Shown: positions 15,455 to 25,017, counted from the stretch's first letter. The stretch is 64,000 nucleotides of DNA from Bacillus horti (GCF_030813115.1 NZ_JAUSTY010000005.1:62001-126000); one strand, 5' to 3'. Numbers and translations: made by a program. Notes: generated by a model not told the origin, from the letters alone.

Positions 15455-17407
15455 TTGTCAGATAAAGTCATTAATGAATATAATGAAGCATCCATTCAGG
15501 TTCTTGAAGGACTAGATGCAGTCCGTAAAAGACCTGGGATGTACATAGGAAGTACGGATGGTAGAGGCTTACATCATCTGGTTCATGAGATCCTCGATAA
15601 TGCTGTTGATGAAGCATTAGCAGGCTATGGGGAACACATAACAATAAAACTACTTCAGGATGGAAGTCTTTCTGTCGAAGATAAAGGTAGAGGAGTTCCT
15701 ACGGGAATGCATTCCTCTGGGAAGCCAACACCTGAAGTAATTTACACTGTTTTACATGCAGGGGGTAAGTTTGGTCAAGGCGGTTATTCCACGTCTGGAG
15801 GGTTACATGGAGTAGGTGCATCCGTGGTAAATGCTTTATCCGAATGGATGGAGGTAACGATTCATCGCGATGGTCAGATTTTCCGTCAGCGCTATGAGCA
15901 AGGTGGTAAGCCTGTTACAACGCTTGAGATCATTGGCAAAACAAATAAGACGGGAACGACCGTCCACTTTAAGCCTGATGCTAGCATTTTCAGTACAACG
16001 ACGTTTAATTACGATATATTAGCGGAACGTTCTAAAGAAGCGGCCTTCCTGTTAAAAGGACTCACGATTGAAATTGTGGATAAGCGCAAGGGACAGGAGC
16101 AGAATCATGATAAGTTCTGCTATGAAAATGGTATACAATCCTTCGTTGAGTATCTGAATGAGGATAAAGAATCATTTCATGATGTGATTTATTTTAGCGG
16201 CGAACAGCAAGGGATTGTAGCAGAGGTCGCTATTCAATATAATGATGGCTATTCAGAGAATATTCTTTCCTTTGTCAACCATGTACGGACGAAGGATGGT
16301 GGAACTCACGAATCTGGCTGTAAAACAGCGATGACCCGCTGCTTTAACGAGTATGCTCGAAAAGCAGGCTTTCTAAAGGAAAAGGATAAAAACTTAGAGG
16401 GGTCAGATGTGAGGGAGGGCTTAACAGCCATTATCTCAGTGCGTGTGCCTGAAGAAAAGCTACAGTTTGAGGGGCAGACAAAAGGGAAGCTGGGGACACC
16501 AGAGGCAAGATCAGCGGTGGATTCTGTGGTTGCTGACCGTTTGAACATCTTCTTAGCAGAGAATCCAGATATTGCGGGCTTGCTAGTAAAAAAGGCGATT
16601 CGTTCGGCTCAAGCCAGAGAAGCAGCTAGGAAAGCCAGAGAGGAAGCAAGGAGTGGCAAGAAAGGTAAGCGTAAAGAGGCTATACTTAGCGGTAAGCTAA
16701 CTCCAGCACAAACGAAAAACCCGGCTAGAAATGAGCTCTTTCTTGTAGAGGGTGATTCGGCTGGTGGTTCGGCAAAGCAGGGTCGTGATCGAACGTTTCA
16801 GGCCATACTTCCACTGAGAGGTAAGGTCATTAACACGGAAAAGGCGAAGCTTGAAGATATCATGAAAAATGAAGAAATCCGTACCATTATTTATACGATT
16901 GGAGCAGGTGTCGGAGCAGACTTTAACCTTGAGGATTGCAACTACGACAAGGTCATAATCATGACGGATGCGGATACGGATGGAGCCCATATTCAGGTTC
17001 TCCTATTAACCTTCTTTTACCGCTATATGCGTCCGCTTGTAGAAGCAAATAAAGTGTATATCGCGCTTCCACCTCTATACAAGGTAAGTAAAGGAACAGG
17101 TAAGAAGGAAGTTATAGAATATGCTTGGGATGAGCAGGCTTTAAAGCAGGCTTTGAAGAAAGTGGGCAAGGGATATACGATTCAGCGCTATAAAGGACTT
17201 GGAGAAATGAACGCTGATCAGCTATGGGAGACAACGATGGATCCTAATTCACGTTCCTTAATTAAGGTGACGATTGATGATGCAGCACGGGCTGAACGCC
17301 GAATATCTGTCCTTATGGGCGACAAAGTAGAGCCTCGGAGAAAGTGGATTGAGCGTAATGTTGCCTTTACCCTTGAAGATGAGGATCAGGATGTCTTGCA
17401 TACGTAA
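15455..17407 (+). CDS. parE: DNA topoisomerase IV subunit B
   Basis: ATPase subunit of topoisomerase IV, which decatenates daughter chromosomes with ParC. GHKL ATP-binding motifs are present: EILDNAVDEALAG, DKGRGVPTG and GGLHGVGASVVNALS. The transducer domain follows, and the TOPRIM domain shows LVEGDSAGGSAKQGRD and IIMTDADTDGAHIQ. I choose TTG at 15455: AAAGGGG lies 8 bases upstream, and the resulting N-terminus MSDKVINEYNEASIQVLEGL aligns in length with B. subtilis ParE. An ATG at 15437 would add six residues and has a weaker site. The product is 650 residues. parC follows after 185 bases, the usual arrangement. Confidence 0.97.
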   Translation: MSDKVINEYNEASIQVLEGLDAVRKRPGMYIGSTDGRGLHHLVHEILDNAVDEALAGYGEHITIKLLQDGSLSVEDKGRGVPTGMHSSGKPTPEVIYTVLHAGGKFGQGGYSTSGGLHGVGASVVNALSEWMEVTIHRDGQIFRQRYEQGGKPVTTLEIIGKTNKTGTTVHFKPDASIFSTTTFNYDILAERSKEAAFLLKGLTIEIVDKRKGQEQNHDKFCYENGIQSFVEYLNEDKESFHDVIYFSGEQQGIVAEVAIQYNDGYSENILSFVNHVRTKDGGTHESGCKTAMTRCFNEYARKAGFLKEKDKNLEGSDVREGLTAIISVRVPEEKLQFEGQTKGKLGTPEARSAVDSVVADRLNIFLAENPDIAGLLVKKAIRSAQAREAARKAREEARSGKKGKRKEAILSGKLTPAQTKNPARNELFLVEGDSAGGSAKQGRDRTFQAILPLRGKVINTEKAKLEDIMKNEEIRTIIYTIGAGVGADFNLEDCNYDKVIIMTDADTDGAHIQVLLLTFFYRYMRPLVEANKVYIALPPLYKVSKGTGKKEVIEYAWDEQALKQALKKVGKGYTIQRYKGLGEMNADQLWETTMDPNSRSLIKVTIDDAARAERRISVLMGDKVEPRRKWIERNVAFTLEDEDQDVLHT

Positions 17408-17592
17408 GGATTAAACGGCATGGGCATGCGTTCTATAAAGACGTATTGCTTCTAAGAATTATGAATGGATATAGAATACTGCCAGAAAATTAGATTCAAT
17501 ATAGGCTGATAAGTAAGTTAAGAAAAGAATGGACGAATAAGGGAATTTGAGTGGAAGAATGACTGTGTTCGTTTTAAAGGGGGATTTATAGC

Positions 17593-19905
17593 TTGTCTCT
17601 AATTGAAAAAATCTTAGAATTACCCTTTGAGGAAGTGATAGGTGATCGCTTTGGTCGCTATTCAAAATATATTATTCAGGATCGTGCGCTTCCTGACGCT
17701 AGAGATGGGCTGAAGCCTGTACAGCGTCGTATTCTGTACGCTATGTATACAGAAGGGAATACGGCAGATAAGCCCTTCCGTAAATCGGCCAAAACGGTGG
17801 GTACCGTAATCGGGAATTACCATCCACATGGGGATTCATCCGTGTACGACGCCATGGTGCGGATGTCACAGGATTGGAAGGTTCGTAATGTCCTGGTAGA
17901 AATGCACGGGAATAACGGAAGCATTGATGGAGATCCTCAGGCTGCCATGCGTTATACAGAGGCTAGACTTTCTCCACTTGCCGCTGAGCTTCTTAGAGAT
18001 ATCGGTAAAGGTACGGTTGTATTTGCTCCGAACTTTGACGATTCTGATGAAGAGCCAGTTGTATTACCTGCTAGATATCCTAATTTACTCGTTAATGGCT
18101 CTACGGGAATTTCCTCTGGTTATGCTACGGATATTCCACCACACAACCTGGCAGAGGTTATTGACGCCGTTGTGATGTATATGGATAACTCGGACGTTAC
18201 CGTAGATGAGTTAATGAGCGCGCTTAAGGGTCCAGATTTTCCTACTGGAGGAATCATCCAAGGAATAGAGGGGATCAAGCAAGCGTACGAAACAGGTAAA
18301 GGTAAAATTGTATTGCGCTCGAAAACATCCTTTGAGGTTATGAAGGGTGGAAGAGAGCAAATTGTCATTACCGAAATCCCATACGAGGTGGTAAAAGCGA
18401 ATGTCGTTCGTAAAATTGACGAATTGCGCATTGACCGTAAGGTAGAAGGGATTGCAGAGGTTCGTGATGAAACGGATCGTACTGGACTAAGAATCGTCAT
18501 TGATCTTAAGAAGGATGCCGATGCGGAAGGGGTATTGGCTTACCTTTTTAAAAATACAGATTTACAGGTCACGTATAGCTTTAATATGGTGGCTATCGCC
18601 CATAAAACGCCACAGCTGATGAATCTCAGAAGTTTGCTTGACGCTTATGTTGTTCACCAGAAAGAGGTTGTAACGAGACGCTGTGAGTATGATCTTGAAA
18701 AAGCAAAGGACCGTCAGCATGTTGTAGAAGGGCTAATCAAGGCGTTATCTATTTTAGATGAGCTGATTGCAAAGATCAGAGCTTCTAAGGATAAGGCGGA
18801 TGCCAAAAATAACATTATTGAAGCCTTTGGCTTTACAGAGCGTCAAGCTGAAGCCATTGTGAACCTTCAGCTTTATCGTTTAACGAATACGGACGTCACT
18901 CAGCTACAGCGTGAAGCAGAGGAGCTTGAAAAAACCGTTCAGAAGCTTGAGGCGATTTTAGGGAGTGAAGCGAAGCTGATTCGAGTGATTAAGAAGGAGC
19001 TAGAGGAGATCAAAGCAACCTATGCTGATGCTAGAAGGTCTGAAATCCAAGCGGAGATTGAAGAAATTAAGATCAACCTTGAGGTTATGGTTCCAGCAGA
19101 GGATGTAATCATTACCGTGACGAAGGATGGTTATGTGAAGAGAACTAGTCTTCGTTCCTATTCAGCTTCTACTCCTGAGGAGCTAGGGCGCAAAGATGAG
19201 GATGAACTGTTTCTTCAGCTTGATTCAAATACAACGGATACGCTGCTTCTGTTCACGAACAAAGGAAACTACCTCTACATTCCAGTACATAGTTTACCGG
19301 ATATTAGGTGGAAGGATATTGGTCAGCACATCGCCAATATTATACCTATTGAAAAGGATGAACGGATCATTGAGGGATACAGTATCAAGAGCTTTGCTGA
19401 GAAAGATAAATTCCTCTTGTTCGTAACCCAAAACGGTGTAGTAAAGCGTAGCTCTCTTTCTGAGTACCAGGTACAACGCTATTCCAAGCCTATTGTTGCT
19501 ACAAAGCTGAAGGATGAGGATCAGGTGATTCGAGTTTTCATGACGGATGGAAAACAAGAGATTATTCTAGTGAGCCATCAAAGCTTCATGCTACGCTTCG
19601 ATGAAGAAGAAGTCAGTGTGATGGGTCAAAAAGCAGCAGGGGTACGAGGAATTAGTTTAAAGGAAAATGACAGGGTCGTAGATGCGATTGTTTTTGCAGA
19701 ATTCGATCAGATTCAAGATATAACTCTGCATACACAGAAAAATGCGGATAAGAAGGTTCCGCTTAGAGAGCTAGTTCGAGCGACACGAGCAAGACGTGGA
19801 AGTAAAATGATTAAAGAGCTAAAAACGAACCCACACCGTGTTACAGAGGTTAAAGTTGAGTTTAAGCCGATTAAGGAAGAGGAAGCTCCAGGGGGAATTC
19901 TATAG
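17593..19905 (+). CDS. parC: DNA topoisomerase IV subunit A
   Basis: DNA-cleaving subunit of topoisomerase IV. The winged-helix/tower core (about residues 10-480) contains the catalytic Tyr121 in AAMRYTEAR, the [30 protein letters not shown] start and [19 protein letters not shown], with Ser82 and Asp86 at the quinolone-determining positions, that is, no resistance-type change. The C-terminal beta-pinwheel follows ([17 protein letters not shown] and related blades). The start is TTG at 17593 with AAGGGGG 9 bases upstream. At 770 residues it is about 35 shorter than B. subtilis ParC at the C-terminus. A terminator closes the parEC unit. Confidence 0.97.
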   Translation: MSLIEKILELPFEEVIGDRFGRYSKYIIQDRALPDARDGLKPVQRRILYAMYTEGNTADKPFRKSAKTVGTVIGNYHPHGDSSVYDAMVRMSQDWKVRNVLVEMHGNNGSIDGDPQAAMRYTEARLSPLAAELLRDIGKGTVVFAPNFDDSDEEPVVLPARYPNLLVNGSTGISSGYATDIPPHNLAEVIDAVVMYMDNSDVTVDELMSALKGPDFPTGGIIQGIEGIKQAYETGKGKIVLRSKTSFEVMKGGREQIVITEIPYEVVKANVVRKIDELRIDRKVEGIAEVRDETDRTGLRIVIDLKKDADAEGVLAYLFKNTDLQVTYSFNMVAIAHKTPQLMNLRSLLDAYVVHQKEVVTRRCEYDLEKAKDRQHVVEGLIKALSILDELIAKIRASKDKADAKNNIIEAFGFTERQAEAIVNLQLYRLTNTDVTQLQREAEELEKTVQKLEAILGSEAKLIRVIKKELEEIKATYADARRSEIQAEIEEIKINLEVMVPAEDVIITVTKDGYVKRTSLRSYSASTPEELGRKDEDELFLQLDSNTTDTLLLFTNKGNYLYIPVHSLPDIRWKDIGQHIANIIPIEKDERIIEGYSIKSFAEKDKFLLFVTQNGVVKRSSLSEYQVQRYSKPIVATKLKDEDQVIRVFMTDGKQEIILVSHQSFMLRFDEEEVSVMGQKAAGVRGISLKENDRVVDAIVFAEFDQIQDITLHTQKNADKKVPLRELVRATRARRGSKMIKELKTNPHRVTEVKVEFKPIKEEEAPGGIL

Positions 19906-19909
19906 CTTT

Positions 19910-19949
19910 GGAAAGCAAAGTCAGCTAATTAATAGTGGCTTTGCTTTTC
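19910..19949 (+). terminator. Rho-independent terminator after parC
   Basis: AAAGCAAAGTC (19912-19922) pairs with GGCTTTGCTTT (19937-19947), 11 bp with one G-U, followed by T residues. Confidence 0.82.
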
Positions 19950-19971
19950 TATTTCATTTCAATAAATTGTC

Positions 19972-19990
19972 GAAAATGATTCTCAGTTTC
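19972..19990. promoter_or_regulatory. Fur box upstream of the siderophore ABC ATPase gene
   Basis: GAAAATGATTCTCAGTTTC matches 14 of 19 positions of the Fur consensus and ends one base before the -35 box at 19992. Bacillus siderophore transport genes of this family are Fur-repressed, which fits. Confidence 0.6.
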
Positions 19991-19991
19991 A

Positions 19992-20020
19992 TTGACTTTA
20001 GGTGGGCTTTCACCTAAACT
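19992..20020 (+). promoter_or_regulatory. promoter with internal inverted repeat before the ABC ATPase gene
   Basis: TTGACT (19992-19997), 17-base spacer and TAAACT (20015-20020). The perfect inverted repeat TTTAGGTG/CACCTAAA (19997-20004 and 20011-20018, 6-base centre) covers the spacer and part of both boxes. TTAGGT..ACCTAA half-sites recall DtxR/MntR-type operators, so a second metal-responsive repressor could act here besides Fur; the 22-bp span differs from the usual 19 bp. Confidence 0.5.
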
Positions 20021-20173
20021 AAAAGTATATTGGAGTAAGCTATAGAGTAGGTTAGAGCTCAAGGTTAAGGTTAGTTTTACGGAAGAATAGAGAACTGAAG
20101 AATACGATTAGAGCTATAGAATAATTATAGAATTGCTAAAGACGATCATTTGATGATTTAGGAGATGAGTTAC

Positions 20174-20998
20174 ATGCAAGCGTTAGAAGCGAAATCCCTA
20201 ACCCTTGGTTATGGAGAGTCAATTATCATCGACCACCTTGATTTAGAAATTCCAAAAGGGAAAATAACGGTTTTTATCGGTAGTAACGGCTGTGGGAAGT
20301 CAACATTACTTCGTTCGATGGCTCGTCTATTAAAGCCAAACGATGGAGCAGTGATTTTAAATGGTCATGAGATTGCTAAGCTACCAACGAAGGAAGTAGC
20401 CAAGAATTTATCCATGCTTCCCCAAGGTCCAATCGCTCCGGAGGGTTTAACCGTTCTTCAATTGGTCAAGCAAGGTCGCTATCCTTATCAGACTTGGTAT
20501 AAGCAATGGTCAGAGCAGGATGAAGCGATGGTGAGAAAGGCATTAGAGGATACTCGTTTAACAGAGCTTGCTGATCGAACAGTGGATTCATTGTCAGGTG
20601 GACAGCGTCAAAGAGCTTGGATTGCGATGACGTTAGCTCAGGGAACAGATACGATTCTTTTAGACGAGCCGACAACTTACTTAGATGTGACTCATCAAAT
20701 TGAAATATTAGATTTGCTATATGAGCTAAACGAAAAGGAACAACGTACGATTGTTATGGTGCTTCATGATCTTAACTTAGCCTGTCGCTACGCCCATCAT
20801 GTAGTCGCTTTACAGAATAAGAAGGTTTATGCTCAAGGGAAGCCTGAAACGATCGTTAGTCAGGAGCTAGTAAAGGATGTTTTTGATATGGAATGTCAGA
20901 TTATTTCCTGTCCGCTGTTTGGTGCGCCATTATGTATCCCATATGGTCGAGGGCGCAATCAGTTGATGTTTCCTCCTGAAAAAGAGCAGATTGTGTAA
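20174..20998 (+). CDS. iron-siderophore ABC transporter ATP-binding protein (FecE/YusV-like)
   Basis: ATPase of 274 residues that would energise ferric-siderophore import. Walker A is GSNGCGKST (36-44), the signature LSGGQRQR is near residue 140, Walker B is [12 protein letters not shown], and the switch His is in MVLHDLN. The C-terminal [15 protein letters not shown] is typical of FecE-type subunits. AGGAG abuts an ATG at 20165 too closely; ATG 20174 with 9-base spacing is the better start. No permease or binding protein is adjacent, so it probably serves transporters encoded elsewhere, like B. subtilis YusV. The Fur box upstream supports the iron role. Confidence 0.92.
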   Translation: MQALEAKSLTLGYGESIIIDHLDLEIPKGKITVFIGSNGCGKSTLLRSMARLLKPNDGAVILNGHEIAKLPTKEVAKNLSMLPQGPIAPEGLTVLQLVKQGRYPYQTWYKQWSEQDEAMVRKALEDTRLTELADRTVDSLSGGQRQRAWIAMTLAQGTDTILLDEPTTYLDVTHQIEILDLLYELNEKEQRTIVMVLHDLNLACRYAHHVVALQNKKVYAQGKPETIVSQELVKDVFDMECQIISCPLFGAPLCIPYGRGRNQLMFPPEKEQIV

Positions 20999-21050
20999 TG
21001 CATTCTAATAAATATTAATATAGCTTGGGAAGATAGCTATTTAAATGAGT

Positions 21051-21085
21051 AAAAAGGGTGGTGACATACGTCATCCCCCTTTTTT
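21051..21085. terminator. bidirectional Rho-independent terminator
   Basis: AAAAAGGGTGGTGAC pairs with GTCATCCCCCTTTTTT (15 positions, one mismatch) around AUAC. Poly-T exists on both strands, so it can end both the ABC ATPase gene and the converging sdpRI pair. Confidence 0.85.
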
Positions 21086-21116
21086 GATGATATTTTTACC
21101 TTTAACGATAAAATGA

Positions 21117-21740
21117 TTATTTAGCTATAGCCCTTTTGAAATTATAGTAAAATCCTGCACAAATCACAGCAATAGAAAGTAACAATATACCGATAAAAAT
21201 TGGGAGCATTGCTGGTCCAGGTATTAGAATACACAGTAGCATCAAGGCACCACACATAACAAAAGCTTTGGAGATGAATCGTTGAATACTACGCCATACA
21301 TTCTCATCAATAGAAGCGCTCCTCTTTAGCTCAAGAGAACTAGGCTTTAGTCGAGGGAAAAAGTTTCCTACGGCTATAAAAACCGCCCCGGTGACTAAAG
21401 GTCCAATCATATTTTCGTTCAAATTATAGCCCATCCCATAAGCAAGAATAATACCATGAACGAGTAACAAGACAAACAGCACATTGTTAAGAATTGAAGC
21501 AATAGGTTTACTCATCCTTGCATGAGAGACACGATTTTTTATCCATGATGATGTAAGTCCTAATATAACAATTAGGATCGACATGACGATTGGAATCAAC
21601 CAAACAGTAACATTTTTAGACATAGTGGTGCTGTTGTACTCCACATTGGTAACAATTTGCTTAGGGAGCTGTGGGAGTAGCCAGAGACTTGCTAGAATGG
21701 CTATACTGACCAGTAATAAAGGAAATACTAATTTTTTCAT
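21117..21740 (-). CDS. sdpI: SdpI-family membrane protein
   Basis: A 207-residue protein with about six hydrophobic helices. The first part resembles DUF1648 (helix then LPQLPKQIVTNVEYN) and the later part has the SdpI signature GNFFPRLKPS followed by two helix pairs. In B. subtilis SdpI gives immunity to the SdpC killing peptide and also sequesters the repressor SdpR at the membrane. The ATG overlaps the stop of the sdpR-like gene by four bases, so they are coupled. No sdpABC toxin genes are nearby, so protection against toxins of neighbours or an unrelated signal role are both possible. Confidence 0.85.
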   Translation of the reverse strand: MKKLVFPLLLVSIAILASLWLLPQLPKQIVTNVEYNSTTMSKNVTVWLIPIVMSILIVILGLTSSWIKNRVSHARMSKPIASILNNVLFVLLLVHGIILAYGMGYNLNENMIGPLVTGAVFIAVGNFFPRLKPSSLELKRSASIDENVWRSIQRFISKAFVMCGALMLLCILIPGPAMLPIFIGILLLSIAVICAGFYYNFKRAIAK

Positions 21741-22018
21741 TTTGAACCCTCTCCTTTAGGATTATTAAATTCCATGACCCACTTCATTAAATCCTGAAAC
21801 ACAGTAAGGTTAATCGAATACAGGATATGCTGTCCCTGTCTTTCAACCCAGACGAGATCCGCTTGCTTAAGTAAATTTAAGTGATGGGAAACAGCAGGTT
21901 TAGTCATTTGGAAATGATCTGAAATTTCTCCTGCGGTCATATCTTTATCTTTTAATAAATCAAGTATTTTTCGTCTTGTTGGATCAGATAACGCCTTAAA
22001 TGCATCATTAATTGACAT
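21737..22018 (-). CDS. sdpR: SdpR-like ArsR-family transcriptional autorepressor
   Basis: A 93-residue winged-helix regulator: DAFKALSDPTRRKILDLLKDKDMTAGEISDHFQMTKPAVSHHLNLLKQADLV is nearly the SdpR pattern. No metal-binding Cys motif is present, which fits SdpR rather than metal-sensing ArsR. GGAGGAA lies 6 bases before the ATG. It is first in the sdpR-sdpI operon and divergent from the ytrA-type operon. By analogy it represses its own operon and is titrated by SdpI on toxin contact; an AT-rich palindrome upstream is a likely site. Confidence 0.88.
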   Translation of the reverse strand: MSINDAFKALSDPTRRKILDLLKDKDMTAGEISDHFQMTKPAVSHHLNLLKQADLVWVERQGQHILYSINLTVFQDLMKWVMEFNNPKGEGSK

Positions 22019-22049
22019 GGATTCCTCCTAATCATCTATAATTTAATAT

Positions 22050-22065
22050 TTAAATAATTATTTAA
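22050..22065. promoter_or_regulatory. AT-rich perfect palindrome, likely SdpR-type operator
   Basis: TTAAATAATTATTTAA is a perfect 16-bp palindrome about 30 bases upstream of the sdpR start, within a stretch of repeated TTTAAT/ATTAAA half-sites. ArsR-family repressors bind such AT-rich dyads at their own promoter. Confidence 0.5.
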
Positions 22066-22134
22066 TAATTAAATTAAAGCATGAAGTTTTTCAAAAATCA
22101 AGGCATAAAAAAATTTATTATTAACCTAGACAAA

Positions 22135-22184
22135 TTGACAAAATACCATTAATCATATATAGTACATTACAACAGTAATGCACT
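22135..22184 (+). promoter_or_regulatory. SigA promoter and GntR (YtrA-type) operator of the ABC operon
   Basis: TTGACA (22135-22140), 17-base spacer, TATAGT (22158-22163). Directly after, AGTACATTAC (22161-22170), AACA, GTAATGCACT (22175-22184) forms a dyad with 9 of 10 positions symmetrical, overlapping the -10 box and start point. It is the obvious binding site for the GntR regulator encoded first in the operon. Confidence 0.7.
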
Positions 22185-22218
22185 AACTTAGAAGCGTTCT
22201 TAAAAGGGGGGTGTGACC

Positions 22219-22599
22219 TTGATCCTGAATACGGACAGTACAAAACCGATATACATTCAAATAGCAGAATGGCTAGAAACGGAAATATTGAAGGGGAACA
22301 TCAAGGATGATGAGAAAATGTACTCTCAGTATCAGCTAGCTGAGATGTTTACGATAAATCCTGCAACGGCAGCGAAGGGAATCAACCTGTTGGCTGAGGA
22401 AAACATTTTATATAAGAAAAGGGGTTTGGGGATGTTTGTATCACCGCAAGCGAGGCCATTGATCAGGAAAAAGCGTAAGGCCCATACGTTGACAAGATTG
22501 GTGCAAGAGCTTGTTGCAGAAGCGAATAGCTTAGATGTTGAAGAGGAGGAGCTCGTTCAAATGATCAAGGCGGCTAAACAAGGGAAGGAGGAAGGATAA
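22219..22599 (+). CDS. GntR-family (YtrA subfamily) transcriptional regulator
   Basis: A 126-residue regulator with an N-terminal winged helix (STKPIYIQIAEWLETEILKG, MYSQYQLAEMF, NPATAAKGINLLAEENILYKKRGLGMFV) and a short helical C-terminal extension, the YtrA layout. I start at TTG 22219 because AGGGGGG has 7-base spacing; the GTG at 22213 is almost touching that site. YtrA-type repressors control adjacent ABC transporter genes in response to cell-wall antibiotics. The gene ends in a one-base overlap with the ABC ATPase gene, and a dyad operator lies at its promoter. Confidence 0.9.
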   Translation: MILNTDSTKPIYIQIAEWLETEILKGNIKDDEKMYSQYQLAEMFTINPATAAKGINLLAEENILYKKRGLGMFVSPQARPLIRKKRKAHTLTRLVQELVAEANSLDVEEEELVQMIKAAKQGKEEG

Positions 22600-23501
22600 T
22601 GAATGTGATTGATATTCATGCTCTGACAAAAAAGTATAGAGGGAATAAAGCGATTCATCATCTAACCTTGCAGATAGAAGAAAATAAGATTACTGGATTG
22701 ATAGGTAGAAATGGAGCGGGTAAGACAACTTTACTTAAAATGATGGCAGGATTTATTAAGCCGAGCTCTGGAAGTGTAGCCGTTTTTGGTAGGAATCCCT
22801 TTAACAATATCCAAGTATCAGCAAACATGATTTCTATAGATGATAAGATGATATTTCCCACGGCCCTAAACTTAGCAGAGGTATTAAAAGGTGCTGAAAG
22901 CTTTTATCCTAACTGGAACAAAGAGCTAGCAGAGGGGTTATTTCAATACTTTACTTTAGATCCAAAAAAGTACCATAATGAGCTTTCAAAAGGAATGAAA
23001 AGCACGTTTAATCTCATCATCGGTATCGCTTCTCGCTGTGCTCTAACGATTCTAGATGAACCAACGTCTGGTATGGATTCAGCTGTACGAAAGGATTTTT
23101 ATAGAGCGATCCTAAAGGATTATATTGAATATCCTCGGACGATCATTATGTCTAGTCATTTATTAAGTGAAGTGGAGGATATTTTAGAAGATATTTTACT
23201 TATAAAGGATGGTCAATTAAAGCTCCATAAACCTGTAGAGGAAATGAAGGAATTAGCGATTGGACTTAGGGGGAAAACTGAATTAATTGATCAGCTAATT
23301 AAGGATAAGGAAGTTATCCATAGAAAATCTGTAGGTGTAGCCGTTAGCTATGTCGTTGTTGAGAATACATTTCTTCCAGCTCGACTAGAAGAGGCTAAGG
23401 ATCAAGGAATTGAACTCTTGCCTGTTAGTGCTGATGATCTTTGTATATACCTGACGAATAAGACAGTAGGGGGGATCGATGATGTCTTTTCAAAGCACTA
23501 G
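22599..23501 (+). CDS. ABC transporter ATP-binding protein (YtrB-like)
   Basis: A 300-residue ATPase: Walker A GRNGAGKTTLLK (about 38-49), a degenerate signature ELSKGMKSTFNLIIGIASR, Walker B LTILDEPTSGMD and the switch segment IIMSSHLLSEVED. The last 90 residues form an extra domain common in YtrB/YhcH-type subunits. It overlaps the regulator by one base and the membrane protein gene by about 20, so translation is coupled. It pairs with the membrane protein at 23482, probably as an exporter or resistance system for envelope-active compounds. Confidence 0.9.
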   Translation: MNVIDIHALTKKYRGNKAIHHLTLQIEENKITGLIGRNGAGKTTLLKMMAGFIKPSSGSVAVFGRNPFNNIQVSANMISIDDKMIFPTALNLAEVLKGAESFYPNWNKELAEGLFQYFTLDPKKYHNELSKGMKSTFNLIIGIASRCALTILDEPTSGMDSAVRKDFYRAILKDYIEYPRTIIMSSHLLSEVEDILEDILLIKDGQLKLHKPVEEMKELAIGLRGKTELIDQLIKDKEVIHRKSVGVAVSYVVVENTFLPARLEEAKDQGIELLPVSADDLCIYLTNKTVGGIDDVFSKH

Positions 23502-24228
23502 TTTGTTGAGTGTTGTGAAGCGGCAATATTTTTACAAGCTAAAAGCATATATTGGTGTTTTCGGTGCACTTATGATTGTACAAATTGTCGGACTTCTTTT
23601 CTCAATTGGAGGAGGAGGAATGTCTGGAATGTCCTCGGGAGGAATTAGTCTTTCAATTGGCTTTTACTCTGGAGATATAATGATTTTATTTACGATGATA
23701 TGGGCTGTAATGATCTCTATAACGATTACAACAAAAGCGTATCGCAATAGTGACTTTACCTTTGTGACCACTAGGTTTAGCAGGAATTTAGCGAATATGG
23801 CCTTTTTGCTAACCGTAGGAAGTGTAGGGGGAGTAACTGCTATGCTTTCTGGAGTATTGTTAAAGTCTATTGCCTTTTACACTCTGGGAAGCGAAAATGT
23901 GACGATCCAACACGTATCCCTAGTCGAATTTTTCATAGGAATTGTAGCAACCATTCTTTATGTGATCCTATTTTGTGCTATAGGCTACTTTATTGGAACG
24001 TTAGTTCAACTATCCAAAGCTTTAGTAGTGTTTGTGCCGGTTTTGATTTTAGGAATAATTACAGTCAGAGTTGACCCTAGGAGTGGGGATACAATTATGA
24101 TTTATACTTCTCAATTCTTCGGTGGAGAAACCTCACTTCTTATATTCTTGAGTAAAATTATATGTACTGTATCCGTTCTTTTCATCTGTTCAGTTTTACT
24201 TTCAAATAGATTGGAGGCAAGGAAATGA
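23482..24228 (+). CDS. ABC transporter permease-like membrane protein
   Basis: A 248-residue integral membrane protein with about six helices, starting MSFQSTSLLSVVKRQYFYKLKAY and containing a Gly/Ser-rich external loop (GGGGMSGMSSGGISLSIG). It resembles the ABC-2-like permeases of Ytr/YhcI type operons. ATG codons at 23479 and 23482 are both possible; AGGGGGG spacing favours 23482. It overlaps the ATPase gene upstream and shares ATGA with the next gene, so all four genes form one operon. Substrate unknown. Confidence 0.82.
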   Translation: MSFQSTSLLSVVKRQYFYKLKAYIGVFGALMIVQIVGLLFSIGGGGMSGMSSGGISLSIGFYSGDIMILFTMIWAVMISITITTKAYRNSDFTFVTTRFSRNLANMAFLLTVGSVGGVTAMLSGVLLKSIAFYTLGSENVTIQHVSLVEFFIGIVATILYVILFCAIGYFIGTLVQLSKALVVFVPVLILGIITVRVDPRSGDTIMIYTSQFFGGETSLLIFLSKIICTVSVLFICSVLLSNRLEARK

Positions 24229-24923
24229 CTCTAGTTTATTTATCTGTTTTGAGCATCATTATTATTGTAGGGATTGCTGTTTTTGCGGCTAACCAGATTA
24301 CGATTGTGGGGCAATATAGTAAGAATATGAAGCTGATTATTGGTGGTTACGCCCTCATTTTATTTATTGGAGGATTTCTTTACTTCATTGGACCAAATAC
24401 GAAGAGTGCTAGTATAAACGAAGAACAGGCTTCATTAGAGCTAGCTAAGCTTTCAGATCAAATGATTAAGGATATTAAGCAGAGTGGGAAATTGCAAATT
24501 GACGTACCGTTTGTCCGTCAATATGAGTGGGAATTTCCTATAACTACTGATAAGGTCAACTATGCCCTTGAGGGAAGCTATAATGAGATGAATATTCTAG
24601 TTGAAAGAGTTGAAGAGCTTGAGGAAAGTATCCAGGTAACATATTATCAGGCAGGTGCGAAAGTGAATCAATTGAATGTCACAGAAAGACATAGAGCCCC
24701 TCATATCGAATTGGTTGGCGGACAGCTTACAGTAATGGACCCTGCAGAGTATAAAATAGAACTCTCTGGATTACTAAAGGAAACTATAATTAAACAATTT
24801 ACAGGTGAAATGTTTGAATCAACTAATCGTGAACAATTAAACGGTGTAAAAGTAATGCATGTCAAAATACCTCTGGATCTTGAGATTTCTTTTGGGTATT
24901 TTCCGGTTGAATTTATTAATTGA
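24225..24923 (+). CDS. membrane-anchored protein of the YtrA-type ABC operon, unknown function
   Basis: A 232-residue protein with two N-terminal hydrophobic helices (VYLSVLSIIIIVGIAVFA, and LIIGGYALILFIGGFLYFIG) and an extracytoplasmic domain of about 170 residues rich in beta strands. No known enzymatic motif is seen. The start overlaps the permease stop (ATGA), and a weak terminator lies 95 bases after the stop. As the last gene of a regulator-ATPase-permease operon, it could be an accessory sensor or periplasm-side subunit; that is inference from position only. Confidence 0.65.
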   Translation: MTLVYLSVLSIIIIVGIAVFAANQITIVGQYSKNMKLIIGGYALILFIGGFLYFIGPNTKSASINEEQASLELAKLSDQMIKDIKQSGKLQIDVPFVRQYEWEFPITTDKVNYALEGSYNEMNILVERVEELEESIQVTYYQAGAKVNQLNVTERHRAPHIELVGGQLTVMDPAEYKIELSGLLKETIIKQFTGEMFESTNREQLNGVKVMHVKIPLDLEISFGYFPVEFIN

Positions 24924-25017
24924 GCAGAAGACATTAAACCAAGTTACGAAAGCAGAATAAAAAATATAGAAAGCCTGAAGAAGTATTAAAGATTTGGAAT
25001 CACAAACTTACAGTTTT

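Noticed and set aside
17830-17870. Quinolone-resistance mutation in parC (Asp at the position often Glu)
   Set aside because: Ser82 is wild-type and Asp at position 86 is the natural residue in many Gram-positive ParC proteins.
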